From the NCBI GenBank assembly GCA_015231955.1, contig JADGAN010000022.1:22623-86622 (forward strand): 64,000 bases of DNA, read 5' to 3'. A program made the translations under genes and the position numbers. Shown piece after piece: positions 1 to 8,050 of this stretch. Source of the stretch: Oligoflexia bacterium (GTDB taxonomy: Bacteria; Bdellovibrionota; Bacteriovoracia; Bacteriovoracales; Bacteriovoracaceae). A model generated the notes under the pieces. The model had not been told where the DNA came from and made no database searches. It saw nothing but the letters and a program-made list of their open reading frames with translations. Every line of letters starts with the position of its first letter. The first letter of the stretch is position 1.

Positions 1-168
1 CTCCTCGTACTGTGAACGCGGAACATACTCCGTGCTATTAAAGGTTTTGTGATTATTACCTTTATCGCTATCTTTCGGCGCTTTAGGTGACCTGCTTAAA
101 AGGGTGCAGCCAGATAAGAGGAGTAGGATTGATCCAAGAAGAAGCAGTAAAAGGGCCTGTTTATGCAT
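1..168 (-). CDS. Lipoprotein, N-terminal part only
   Basis: The reverse strand from 168 encodes 56 residues that run off the window edge. They begin MHKQALLLLLLGS and form a hydrophobic signal peptide ending in a lipobox, LLSGC, with Cys21 as the expected lipidated residue. After it comes a polar stretch rich in Ser, Lys, Asp and Asn, typical of the linker of a lipoprotein. The family cannot be told from this fragment. The start is the only ATG before the hydrophobic core; the Shine-Dalgarno match is weak. Membrane anchoring is inferred from the lipobox. Confidence 0.7.
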   Translation of the reverse strand, partial: MHKQALLLLLLGSILLLLSGCTLLSRSPKAPKDSDKGNNHKTFNSTEYVPRSQYEE

Positions 169-300
169 GATCCATATCCAATGAGGAGTGTATGTTATAT
201 AAATACCATTTTGACATTCCCCTAAATTTATTTTATGTCATGGTCAATTGAAGTCAATTGCTTTGCCAGAGGAGAAAAATCTCCTCAATGAAGGAAGATG

Positions 301-618
301 ATGATTACTGTAAGCAGCGAAAGCAATGAAAGTACCTATAGTGCTAGTCAAGAATTGTTTCATATGATTATCCGAGTTTCTAAGCGCGACTCGGTTTTGG
401 CCTATTTTTTGTTAGAGGGCCATGAAGGCGTAGCACTTTTCTCCACTATTTCGGAGAGTTTAAACTCGCCGTGGTTTCGGGAGATTGATATTAGAGGCAC
501 AATAGAGTTTTATGCAATGGCAAAAGCACTCATGGCCGATATCGGAAAGATAATCTCTTTAGAAGTTTTGACCTCGGAAATAGTTATGGATCAAAAGCAA
601 AAGGCCAGCAGACCATAA
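301..618 (+). CDS. Small DUF4911-like protein
   Basis: A protein of 105 residues with no signal peptide or membrane segment. The central part (about residues 25-60: hydrophobic strand, then LLEGHEGVALFST) resembles DUF4911, a short domain of unknown function in which an EGxxGxAxxST-like core is typical; this match is from memory of the family and not from a search. Two ATGs lie in tandem at 298 and 301. The AAGGAAG just upstream is better spaced for 301, so I chose that one. It ends 2 bases before menA, so it is probably co-transcribed with menA and menC. Its role is unknown. Confidence 0.6.
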   Translation: MITVSSESNESTYSASQELFHMIIRVSKRDSVLAYFLLEGHEGVALFSTISESLNSPWFREIDIRGTIEFYAMAKALMADIGKIISLEVLTSEIVMDQKQKASRP

Positions 619-620
619 CT

Positions 621-1505
621 ATGAAAACAAATCACCCTAGACACCCTTGGATTTTGGCCACTAGACCAAAGACGCTGCCAGCAGGAGTATCTCCTCTATT
701 ACTTGCAGCGGCCCTTGCTTACGCTAAACAGGGTACCATTGATATCACCCTTTTTCTCCTCACCATGCTTACCACAACACTTTTGCAAATTGCTACCAAC
801 CTAACCAATGACTACTACGATGCCAAAAGGGGTCTTGATGGTAAAGATCGCTTGGGACCGACAAGAGTTACTGAGAGTGGGTTAATTGCTGCAAGCAAAG
901 TGAAGTTTGCCTTTATCTTTTGTTTTATGCTGGCCTTTATCCTTGGCCTCTACTTAAGCTACTGCGGAGGATGGCCGATATTGGCCCTTGGTATTCTCTC
1001 TATGGTGGTGGCCTACGCTTACACTGGCGGGCCGTTTCCGCTCTCTTACTATCCTCTAGGAGAGTTGCTCGCATTTCTCTTTTTCGGATGGGTGGCGGTT
1101 GGAGGCACTTACTATCTTTTAACGGGAGAGTTTCCGATCCGCACGCTCCTCTATTATGGAAGTGCACCTGGCCTTGCCTCTGCGGCCATCATGAGCATCA
1201 ATAACCTGCGTGATCGTGAGAGCGACTTAAAGCGAGGCAAGCGCACGCTCCTTGGTTGTTTTTCTGAAAAGCGTGCGCGCTTGTTACCACTGCTTTTTTT
1301 AATATCAAGCGCATTGCTTCCCATGCTCGAGGGAACGTGCTTTTCCCTCTTGGCCGCTGCCTCCCTCTTGCTCTTTGGGCGTTCTTGGATGAAGCTCTAC
1401 TATGCTCCCATTGACCGCTCCTTCAATCAAATTTTAGCACACGTTGGACAATATCTTTTTATAATGACTCTGCTTTGGAGTATAGGTTTAATCTCTTATG
1501 AATAA
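621..1505 (+). CDS. menA: 1,4-dihydroxy-2-naphthoate polyprenyltransferase
   Basis: UbiA-family membrane prenyltransferase of 294 residues. MenA attaches the polyprenyl chain to 1,4-dihydroxy-2-naphthoate to give demethylmenaquinone in the inner membrane. The first Asp-rich motif is seen at about residues 63-73 (NDYYDAKRGLD) and the second at about 193-203 (NNLRDRESDLK). They are separated by several hydrophobic helices, with more helices after the second motif. The start, WILATRPKTLPAG, is typical of MenA rather than UbiA. The length is close to the E. coli enzyme of about 308 residues. The stop overlaps the start of menC by 8 bases, so translation is probably coupled. This implies menaquinone-based respiration. 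Confidence 0.93.
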   Translation: MKTNHPRHPWILATRPKTLPAGVSPLLLAAALAYAKQGTIDITLFLLTMLTTTLLQIATNLTNDYYDAKRGLDGKDRLGPTRVTESGLIAASKVKFAFIFCFMLAFILGLYLSYCGGWPILALGILSMVVAYAYTGGPFPLSYYPLGELLAFLFFGWVAVGGTYYLLTGEFPIRTLLYYGSAPGLASAAIMSINNLRDRESDLKRGKRTLLGCFSEKRARLLPLLFLISSALLPMLEGTCFSLLAAASLLLFGRSWMKLYYAPIDRSFNQILAHVGQYLFIMTLLWSIGLISYE

Positions 1506-2646
1506 GTGTAAATTAAAAGTAGAACTTTACTATGCTCTCATGCCACTCAAAGAGCAGTTAATCATTGGCCATGAAAAAGTGTCAGCAAAAGAGATTTTGC
1601 TGATTAAGATAAGTGACAAGAGTGGATTTTATGGATGGGGCGAGTGTGCACCCTTACGAGGAGTGCATCCCTACTCCTTTGAGGAGTGTGTAGACCTTGC
1701 TTATGACTTTGCAGAGGATTTTGACCACTTCGAGATCGATCCCCAAAAATTCTCCCCTGAAGCTCCCTTCGCTGGCCTAATCGCCCTCGACAACGAGGCC
1801 GCGGACGAAGCCGACGACGAAGCTGACGAAGCTGACGAAGCTGACGAAGCTGACGAAGCTGACGAAGAAGAGACTCCACCAGCACTCCTCTTTGCTTTCG
1901 AGCAAGCACTATGGAGCTGGTATTTTAACAAATATCCAAAGCAAAAAGAAAAATATTTTATAACAACCCCTACCAGCAAACTACGTGTTCACAAACTTAT
2001 CAACAATCTGCAAAAGCTTCCTCATGCCTCGGAACTCTCCTCGAAGCACCCAGAAATTTACAAAATAAAAGTGGCACGCAAAGGAGTCTCTTTGCAAGAG
2101 GAGCTCTCTCTCCTCGAAAACTTTATAAAGAATAATGCTCATCCCGAAGACCAATTTATCTTTGATGCCAATGGTGGATTTACTCTAGAGAGTTGCCAAG
2201 CGTTTCTAGAGGGTGTTTCAAAATTTTTACCACTAGAGCGTATTCGCTATCTTGAAGATCCCTTTAAAGACAAAGGGGAACTCTCTCAATCACTTCCCTT
2301 AAAAGTTGCCTACGCCATCGACGATCTTTTCCTCGAATACTTAAATAACCTTGCTGATATCCCAGCGTCCGTCTCCACAATCATTATCAGACCAACACTC
2401 TTATCGCTCGGAGCTTTATGCACCCTCCTGCAAGAGGTGCGGCCACCCTTGCAAGTGGTTTTTAGCAGCACCTACGACACCCATTTAACCTTAAACTTCT
2501 ATGAATCCCTCGCCTCCCTAAAATGCTTGCATCCCCTGCTTGGCCGATCTCACGGCCTTGACACCTCCAAATACACTCTTGGCGACCCCTTCTCCGCCAC
2601 CACCCCCACCACTCCCACACCCAAACTCATCTCCAAACTCCTCTAG
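1498..2646 (+). CDS. menC: o-Succinylbenzoate synthase with an acidic repeat insertion
   Basis: Enolase-superfamily protein of 382 residues. MenC dehydrates SHCHC to o-succinylbenzoate in menaquinone synthesis. Visible landmarks are the capping-domain GWGECAPL (about 47-53), a catalytic KxK at 189-191, the metal ligands FDANGG at 222-227, YLEDPF at 251-256, and AIDD near 273. The assignment is supported by overlap with menA (ATGA-type, 8 bases). An unusual acidic stretch of Asp-Glu-Ala triplets (about residues 102-125) sits in the capping domain, just before the conserved PPALLFAFEQAL helix. It is encoded by a 9-bp tandem repeat and makes the protein longer than the usual 320-370 residues. 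The rest of the fold looks intact, so I think the gene is functional. Confidence 0.88.
   Translation: MNKCKLKVELYYALMPLKEQLIIGHEKVSAKEILLIKISDKSGFYGWGECAPLRGVHPYSFEECVDLAYDFAEDFDHFEIDPQKFSPEAPFAGLIALDNEAADEADDEADEADEADEADEADEEETPPALLFAFEQALWSWYFNKYPKQKEKYFITTPTSKLRVHKLINNLQKLPHASELSSKHPEIYKIKVARKGVSLQEELSLLENFIKNNAHPEDQFIFDANGGFTLESCQAFLEGVSKFLPLERIRYLEDPFKDKGELSQSLPLKVAYAIDDLFLEYLNNLADIPASVSTIIIRPTLLSLGALCTLLQEVRPPLQVVFSSTYDTHLTLNFYESLASLKCLHPLLGRSHGLDTSKYTLGDPFSATTPTTPTPKLISKLL
1816..1860 (+). repeat. 9-bp tandem array inside menC
   Basis: Five perfect copies of GACGAAGCT, each encoding Asp-Glu-Ala, with degenerate copies on both sides (from about 1804 to 1869). The unit is a multiple of three, so copy-number changes would lengthen or shorten an acidic loop without breaking the frame. 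Confidence 0.95.
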
Positions 2647-3440
2647 TCATGATGCTTGGAGAGAAGCGCTTGATACTTTCCATTCTCTTTTATTTGCGAG
2701 AGTCCTTGATTGAAGAGGCGTAGCAACTCCTGCGAATCTTTATATTTTTTGGAGACCATGAGCTTATTGTCAAATAGCCGACGAGAGTTCTCTATGATGT
2801 GAAAATGCTCTTTCTCTTTTGGAAAATGGGTAGAGATAATATAGGCCGCCGGGATTTCACTATAGAAAAAAAAGTCGATGTATCTCTTGGAAAGTTTCTT
2901 GAAATTGTTGATGTCGCTATTGGTATAATCGACACGAAGTCCAGCATCGTTAAACAGTTGAGTGTAGTAATAACCAGAGGTACCTCCAATAAGATAACCT
3001 TTGAGGTCCTCTAACCCTTTATACTTAAAATCGCGAATAGGGCCATAATAATAAAAAGCGTTGCTTTCTTGTGAAAAAGCATCGCTAAAGAAAAATAGCT
3101 TTTCCCTCTCTGGAGTGGAAAAGGCGGGCATAAGAGCAAAAATTTCTCCCTCGAGCACTAGCTTCATTGCTCGGGCCCAGGGAGCAAAGATGATCTCAAC
3201 TTCAACCCCTACTTCTTTAAATGCTGTCGTTACAATATTGGCATAAAGGCCCTTGTTTTCAAGCTGTGGTGATAGCCATGGCATCAAATCCTGAGCTGCA
3301 ATAGTGACTTTGGGAGTAGTGGTGGTTTCGGCAGCATTGGCCACAAAAGCATAGAACGTGCAACAGCAGATTGCAAATAGCAACATTCCCAAGAATGCTA
3401 TTTTTTTTTGCAAACCAAGAAGTATCTCTATCCTCCTCAC
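2643..3440 (-). CDS. Periplasmic solute-binding protein (SBP type 3-like)
   Basis: A protein of 265 residues with an N-terminal signal peptide (hydrophobic run about 14-32, cleavage after FVANA). The body resembles the extracellular amino-acid-binding fold: opening VTIAAQDLMPWLSP, a central PAFSTPEREKLFFFS segment, then LKGYLIGGTSGYYY, and a C-terminal SQIKENGKYQALLSKH helix. Such stand-alone proteins are common and need not belong to an ABC importer; no permease or ATPase gene is adjacent. The listed start is GTG at 3440. A GAGGAGG motif lies just inside it, so a downstream TTG at 3413 is an alternative. The stop overlaps the convergent menC stop by 4 bases. Confidence 0.75.
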   Translation of the reverse strand: MRRIEILLGLQKKIAFLGMLLFAICCCTFYAFVANAAETTTTPKVTIAAQDLMPWLSPQLENKGLYANIVTTAFKEVGVEVEIIFAPWARAMKLVLEGEIFALMPAFSTPEREKLFFFSDAFSQESNAFYYYGPIRDFKYKGLEDLKGYLIGGTSGYYYTQLFNDAGLRVDYTNSDINNFKKLSKRYIDFFFYSEIPAAYIISTHFPKEKEHFHIIENSRRLFDNKLMVSKKYKDSQELLRLFNQGLSQIKENGKYQALLSKHHD

Positions 3441-3722
3441 ACTCTAATTTTCAAACTGGTCTCTGCTTTAACCAGGAAACACATTAAACATAAGTTAATT
3501 ATATGATAAAAATAAAAAATAATAATTTGTTTATCTAACCACTCAATATTGCGTAGGCGCCTGAGCAATATTGCCCAGTAGGTGCACCAAAAAATTGCCA
3601 ACTTTATCACACAACTTTGTTTGGGAGCACCATCATAGAGTCATTTAATATTCGCTTTGCCATCAAAACCCCCATGAAATGTTGTAAAGGCCGAACGATG
3701 GGACTTTTTCAGCAGAATCTAA

Positions 3723-4085
3723 TTAATCAGCTTTATCGCACTTGAAGACATTCCCCATCAAAGTAACATCTGTTTGAGACCCACCATATTTACCTGATGT
3801 ATGTCCGGAGGAAGAACTTAAGAGTTGGATATAATTTCCACCCATTTCGGCAGCTTGATTTTTTAGATCATTCATCGCTCCTTTGACCAAAGTATCGTTT
3901 GAGGTCCACCCACCTGTAAAAAAATCTCCCTGTTTTCCAATTACTTCGCCAAGGTGTTTACATCCTTTAGGGTTATCATTAGAAATAAAAACATCTTTTG
4001 CAGTAGGTTTTAAATTAATGGCCGAACAAGAAAAAAACAAAAAAATGTTCATTGAAAATAAAACAATTGATAATTTAGACTTCAC
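3723..4085 (-). CDS. DUF4156-like lipoprotein
   Basis: A protein of 120 residues with a lipoprotein signal peptide; the likely lipidated residue is Cys20 in LFFSCSA. The mature part has the layout of DUF4156 (YjeI-like) lipoproteins: CKHLGEVIGKQG about 42-53, then a helix ending DLKNQAAEMGGNYIQLL about 73-89, and a last Cys near the C-terminus in VFKCDKAD. These are small envelope proteins of unknown function. It is on the same strand as the next gene upstream (4112-4555) with a 26-base gap, so the two may be co-transcribed. Confidence 0.7.
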   Translation of the reverse strand: MKSKLSIVLFSMNIFLFFSCSAINLKPTAKDVFISNDNPKGCKHLGEVIGKQGDFFTGGWTSNDTLVKGAMNDLKNQAAEMGGNYIQLLSSSSGHTSGKYGGSQTDVTLMGNVFKCDKAD

Positions 4086-4111
4086 GCTCGTTACTCCTTT
4101 TTAAAATTTTA

Positions 4112-4555
4112 TTAAAAGTATTCTGCTCGTACCACGCCACGTTTGAGACTTATTTTGTTGGACGCTCTCTGTCCCAAGCGTGGTGTGGAACCACCGTTCA
4201 TTATCTTGATATCATATTTTTTAATGAAATTAGCAGATACTGACTTTACAAATTTGCTCTTTCCATTTTGAGCGAGGTTAAGGAGCATGTTTTTTTCTTT
4301 TTCTGTAGGGTCACCACAGCGGAAGGCAGAGTCAATCAATTGTAACCAATGTTCATCCGATAACTGAACATTCTGAGAGACAAGCTTTCTATAGACTGCT
4401 TTTGTAAACTTGTAGTTGGATCTATTATAAGCACTACTGGCATCCCTTGTTTTTATCTTTATATCCTCATCCTCCGTTTCAGAAAACAACGAAAAGGAAG
4501 TGCTGGCACTAATAATGATCATGGTCATAATAAAATATTTAACAACTGAATGCAT
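4112..4555 (-). CDS. Small exported protein of unknown family
   Basis: A protein of 147 residues that I do not recognise. Residues 1-25 form a hydrophobic signal (MHSVVKYFIMTMIIISAS), followed by an acidic patch (ETEDEDIK). The rest is mostly helical and polar, with lysines spread evenly and a Gly-rich turn (MNGGSTPRLGQ) near the C-terminus. There is one Cys only (FRCGD), so no disulfide within the chain. It may form a pair with the DUF4156-like lipoprotein downstream. Confidence 0.6.
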   Translation of the reverse strand: MHSVVKYFIMTMIIISASTSFSLFSETEDEDIKIKTRDASSAYNRSNYKFTKAVYRKLVSQNVQLSDEHWLQLIDSAFRCGDPTEKEKNMLLNLAQNGKSKFVKSVSANFIKKYDIKIMNGGSTPRLGQRASNKISLKRGVVRAEYF

Positions 4556-4995
4556 GGATAACCTCTTGTGAATTATTAATAATTTTCAAGAATGAAAGTA
4601 AAATAGTAACATCGCCTCAGTAATATGCTCTTGATCTTTTTACACCTATTTTTTATTCCAAATAAATATCATCACTTAATAGTGAAAAAAATATTCGAGA
4701 TTTTTTTTCTGAAAAATATCCCTGCCAATAATTGTTGGCAGTTGTTGAAGAAAAAAATTTTTTTTTGAGTTATTGCCACGAGGAAGCATTGTTTTTACAA
4801 ACACTTGAGTAGGATATAATCGATAATAATTAGCAGTAGGCAACCATAATAGGCAATTCCCATGTTTCCATGCTTTTTAAAAAAATGGATCACGACGACA
4901 CTTTTCTAGATGATAACATTCAAGTTTGATCTTAGAAAAATTCAAAAGAACATGAGAAGTATTATATTTGCTAATATCATAGAGAGGTAAACGTT
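4556..4995. other. AT-rich gap between divergent genes
   Basis: About 440 bases without a convincing ORF. It should hold the promoters of the leftward pair (3723-4555) and of the rightward gene at 4996. It has long A and T runs and one clear hairpin (4722-4741). No further gene seen. Confidence 0.6.
4722..4741. terminator. Possible bidirectional terminator hairpin
   Basis: A perfect 7-bp stem, CTGCCAA / TTGGCAG, with a 6-base loop. A T-run lies on its left (4701-4708) and an A7T9 run on its right, so it could end transcription from either side. Yet it sits between two divergent start regions, so an alternative is a regulatory hairpin. Confidence 0.4.
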
Positions 4996-5568
4996 ATGAG
5001 ACAAAAAAGTAATCATCGTCTAATGTCTGTGTATTTCCTGTTTGCTATTATGGCCACCAACTGCATTCAGATTCCGCTAGCGAAGGCAACCATCGAATTA
5101 TGTCAAAAAACAATTCAGCAATTTAGAGAATCAATAGGAGCAAACAATTATAAATTGGCCGATGATCTCTATGCGGGCACTCAAGGGATTAAAGAACAGC
5201 AAGATTGCGAAGAGTCCCTGACATTAGATGATATGAGGATGTATGCCGAGGCCTTCTATTGTTTAAAAAAGATTGACACTGCCAAAATTTATCTTGAAGA
5301 TACGATTTATAACAGCGAGGGGTTTATTGATAAATATAGCGAAGGTGATGTTACTGCCAAACGGATTTCCTCTATAAAAGAGGCCTTAAGCGAAAATAAA
5401 ATTCCTCCAATTAAATGTATTGATAATTTACAAAATAGTCTTTACGAGATCAAAGAAGCTTTACAAGCATTTAAGACACCTCTCTCTAACAATTCATTGA
5501 ACCTGTTCCAAAGCAAGATTATTGATCCTCTTTTGATGGTTCTTGAAAAAAACGATTACGTTTATTAA
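4996..5568 (+). CDS. Exported protein of unknown family; probable 5' half of a frameshifted gene
   Basis: A protein of 190 residues with a signal peptide (hydrophobic about 10-30, cleavage near PLAKA) and several Cys in the mature part, preceded by AGAGAGGTAA before the ATG. I do not recognise a domain; the region is helical with TPR-like length but no clear repeat. It stops at 5566-5568, 15 bases after an A7 tract (5546-5552). The +1 frame from this tract stays open for a further 290 codons (next entry). Removing one A would fuse the two into an exported protein of about 475 residues. I think this is one gene broken by an indel, either real or a sequencing error. Confidence 0.6.
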   Translation: MRQKSNHRLMSVYFLFAIMATNCIQIPLAKATIELCQKTIQQFRESIGANNYKLADDLYAGTQGIKEQQDCEESLTLDDMRMYAEAFYCLKKIDTAKIYLEDTIYNSEGFIDKYSEGDVTAKRISSIKEALSENKIPPIKCIDNLQNSLYEIKEALQAFKTPLSNNSLNLFQSKIIDPLLMVLEKNDYVY

Positions 5569-6421
5569 TCCCTTTTATCTTCTAGATGGTGAGCCCATCG
5601 CTTTTCACGCCAACAGCGATGTCGATGCAATTGCTAATCTTTTTGGTTTCACTAGTGCCGAAAAAGGGCGTACAAAAAATGCCAAAGCAAGCAATGGCCC
5701 GAATACTGAGACCATCTTGTATAAAAAAGATTGTGATCCACAATTGCAACAGAGTGAACAGGTGATCCAAAAATTTGCATGTAAACTAATGAGCACTTCA
5801 GACCTTATTATAAAAACTTTAGTCGATACTTTTTCAATACCGACTACTCAACCAGCTCCAGAAGCGGCAGTATCTGTCCAACCGTTACCCAGCACAGGCC
5901 CAGAGGCACCACCGCGGCCAGTAGTCAGTGCACCGATTGAAAGGCCCACCCCACCAATCAGTACCCCAGTACCAGTGGAACCTACAAAACCAACAGTCAA
6001 TTCTAGTAATCCATTAATTCCACCGGCGTTACTTGCTATGCTTCCTTTCAATATTAGGAAGTATCTTAAAGACAACAACGTTCTATTTAATCTATCGATG
6101 AATTCTCTCGGTCGTTTGGTGCTTTCCATACCTGGAGGAGCACTAAATAATCCATTCTTTCGGCCATATTTTTTAAATGCCGCAGTTGATATGAGGGCAT
6201 CGGGGATGCCTGCAAATTACTACTCATTCTATTTAGGAAACTCTATTCTTCCCATGGCGCCAGTTAATTCATACGGATTTCAAACATTTGTATTTAGGCC
6301 AAATGGAATGACCTTTGATTCCTTTTTGGCCAATACCGAATTGCGAATACTTCCTGGTGAGAACCCTCCTAATCCTATGTTTGGAATCCCTGCAATGCTT
6401 AAGTGGATCGAGATAAAGTAA
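5543..6421 (+). CDS. Pro-rich protein of unknown family; probable 3' half of the frameshifted gene
   Basis: An open frame of 292 codons that overlaps the preceding one by 26 bases. Read alone it would need a TTG start in the A7 tract, with no ribosome site and no signal peptide, although its composition looks secreted. It has a first domain with two Cys (KKDCDPQL, KFACKLM), a Pro-rich linker at about residues 105-157 with PPRP and PVPVEPTKP segments, and a C-terminal domain of about 130 residues rich in Asn, Phe and Pro with GNSILPMAPVNSYGFQ. No family recognised. A linker between two domains fits an exported multi-domain protein that starts at 4996. Confidence 0.55.
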   Translation: MKKTITFINPFYLLDGEPIAFHANSDVDAIANLFGFTSAEKGRTKNAKASNGPNTETILYKKDCDPQLQQSEQVIQKFACKLMSTSDLIIKTLVDTFSIPTTQPAPEAAVSVQPLPSTGPEAPPRPVVSAPIERPTPPISTPVPVEPTKPTVNSSNPLIPPALLAMLPFNIRKYLKDNNVLFNLSMNSLGRLVLSIPGGALNNPFFRPYFLNAAVDMRASGMPANYYSFYLGNSILPMAPVNSYGFQTFVFRPNGMTFDSFLANTELRILPGENPPNPMFGIPAMLKWIEIK

Positions 6422-6454
6422 CTTAATTGTTGCGCGAAAACTTGATTTACCTCT
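6422..6454 (+). repeat. 33-bp direct repeat, left copy
   Basis: Matches 7920-7952 at 28 of 33 positions without gaps. Both copies begin CTTAATTGTT and end ATTTACCTCT. Together they bracket the HNH gene at 6594-7598. Confidence 0.6.
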
Positions 6455-6593
6455 AGGAAATAGGATAATCATCACATAGGTCGAACAGTAACTAAGCCGT
6501 TCGTGCTCGGTCAAATACTGAACTCCCATAGATTTACACTTCTTCTTTGAGAGGAAAGCAATTGATGTTGATGATTGATTTTCAAAAAATATA

Positions 6594-7598
6594 CTAATAG
6601 AGCAACTCGAAGGGTATTTGTCGAGGGATAGATGCAAGAGCAAAATCAATATTGATATCCACTAGCGTTGCCTCATCGATGTCAGCGCTCTCTTTTTTGT
6701 TGTAAGATGCAACTTTGTCATATCCAAAATATTTTATCGATTCTCGTCGGTGGCATCCGTGACAGAGAAGCAAAAGATTCGATAGTTCGTGTCCACCTTC
6801 ATCGCAAAGAGGACGCTTGTGATGGACTTCCAATAAATAAACGCTTCCACAGTTCTCACAATGCCCATTGGCCCGAATATGCAACTCCGTCACTGTTTGT
6901 GTAGGTACGGTCCGAGTGGGTTTTTCACTTTTTATAGGAGTTACTGTTTTGGTGACTTTTTTTCTTGCAGGATCGATCTTTTCCAGTGTTATCTCGGCCA
7001 TTTCATCAATAACTTCCGCAAGAGTAATTTTCCTATTCTTATGGGCGAGTAACCCTTGAATTTTCTCCAGCTTTTCCATTGTTTTTTTGCTGATGGAGCA
7101 ATGAAGTCGAATATCTTTATCGCTTTCATCACTCACAACAGTGCGAGTTTGTTTCTTCTTGGTTTCATCCTCTGATCCTTTTTTCTTCTCCTCTCTTTCT
7201 GCTTTGAGTTTTCGTAACTCCGCTTTTGCATCGTTGCCACTTTTTCCCTGAACTAAATCGACAAGGGCCATCTTTTCCTCTGTTGTAGCAATCTCTTGCT
7301 CGTTTATAAATTGTTTAAGCAGATTAACATTGGAAAGGGAGATCTCTCCTTTTGCAATTTTTTCATCAAGCACTGGCAACTCTACTGTCATTCTGGCGGC
7401 AGTAATACGTCTCATAGCTGCTCCTTCTGAATATCCCAATTCAACAAGGAGATACTGGAATAAGGACGGATAATGTAAGTCTCGATAAGATTGAAGGCGA
7501 TCAATCTCTCTAAGATTAACAATGATTTGATGAGTATTTTTTCTTTCTTCTGCCACTAATGCTTTGGTTTCACTAAGCAAAAAAATATTTTCTTTCAT
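6594..7598 (-). CDS. HNH endonuclease-domain protein
   Basis: A protein of 334 residues. The C-terminal third holds an HNH nuclease fold: CENCGSVYLLEVHHKRP (two Cys ligands, then the His pair), LSNLLLLCHGCHRRESIKYFG (His-Asn region and second Cys pair). The N-terminal part is helical with a highly charged linker (LKAEREEKKKGSEDETKKK), as in free-standing HNH proteins of the DUF222-like sort, which are often present in many copies. The substrate is unknown. I chose the ATG at 7598, because AGAGAGGA lies 7 bases upstream; a longer frame to 7625 lacks such a site. The gene lies between two 33-bp direct repeats, which hints at mobility. Confidence 0.85.
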   Translation of the reverse strand: MKENIFLLSETKALVAEERKNTHQIIVNLREIDRLQSYRDLHYPSLFQYLLVELGYSEGAAMRRITAARMTVELPVLDEKIAKGEISLSNVNLLKQFINEQEIATTEEKMALVDLVQGKSGNDAKAELRKLKAEREEKKKGSEDETKKKQTRTVVSDESDKDIRLHCSISKKTMEKLEKIQGLLAHKNRKITLAEVIDEMAEITLEKIDPARKKVTKTVTPIKSEKPTRTVPTQTVTELHIRANGHCENCGSVYLLEVHHKRPLCDEGGHELSNLLLLCHGCHRRESIKYFGYDKVASYNKKESADIDEATLVDINIDFALASIPRQIPFELLY

Positions 7599-7717
7599 GA
7601 ATAGATCCTCTCTTGAAAAAAGCAATCAAATACACTTTATTCTTTATAATCTATGTTGTGATTAAAAGCAAACGAGCTAAACCTCGATATAGAGAGTGTT
7701 CGAGAGGATTGCTCTTG

Positions 7718-7846
7718 TTAAATGACCATCTCTTCCTCTCTTTCAATGTCTTTTAAAGCGTTCTCGATAGTCCATTCATGAAAAATGGTTAAAATAGAAA
7801 AAACACCTCTCACAGACGATCTGGTGAACTCAAAAAATATTTCCAT
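7718..7846 (-). CDS. Possible 42-residue protein
   Basis: A short reverse-strand frame starting MEIFFEFTRSSVRGVF and ending in an acidic helix, IEREEEMVI. It has an in-frame stop 6 codons upstream of its ATG, and no clear ribosome site. The composition (amphipathic start, charged tail) is protein-like, but the length makes chance likely. It may be the remnant of a longer gene. Confidence 0.25.
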   Translation of the reverse strand: MEIFFEFTRSSVRGVFSILTIFHEWTIENALKDIEREEEMVI

Positions 7847-7919
7847 GATGCTTTTTATGCTCTAAAATCACCGCCGCTGCGGCGGTAATGAGATGCTGAA
7901 TTCACATAGAGTACTAACT

Positions 7920-7952
7920 CTTAATTGTTACGCAAACATTTAATTTACCTCT
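7920..7952 (+). repeat. 33-bp direct repeat, right copy
   Basis: Second copy of the repeat at 6422-6454, in the same orientation and about 1.5 kb away, on the other side of the HNH gene. Confidence 0.6.
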
Positions 7953-8050
7953 GAAAACTCTCCAAAGAACCGACCAATATGGGATAAATGCCATTTCTGT
8001 AAAATCTTTAGCTCTAGTAGAAAATCGTTTCGCCGACACCCGCGTAAAAG

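Larger units (their letters stand above)
7599..8050. other. Gap with one tiny ORF, one GC-rich palindrome and a repeat copy
   Basis: About 450 bases between two leftward genes. It holds a possible 42-codon ORF (7718-7846, minus), an interrupted palindrome ACCGCCGC-T-GCGGCGGT at 7870-7886 that lacks a T-run, and the right copy of the 33-bp repeat (7920-7952). Nothing else recognisable. Confidence 0.5.

Noticed and set aside
1604..1979. Reverse-strand Arg/Gln- or Ser-repeat frames in menC
   Set aside because: They arise from the 9-bp repeat read backwards.
7870..7886. GC-rich interrupted palindrome as terminator
   Set aside because: No T-run follows on either side and it is not close to a gene end.
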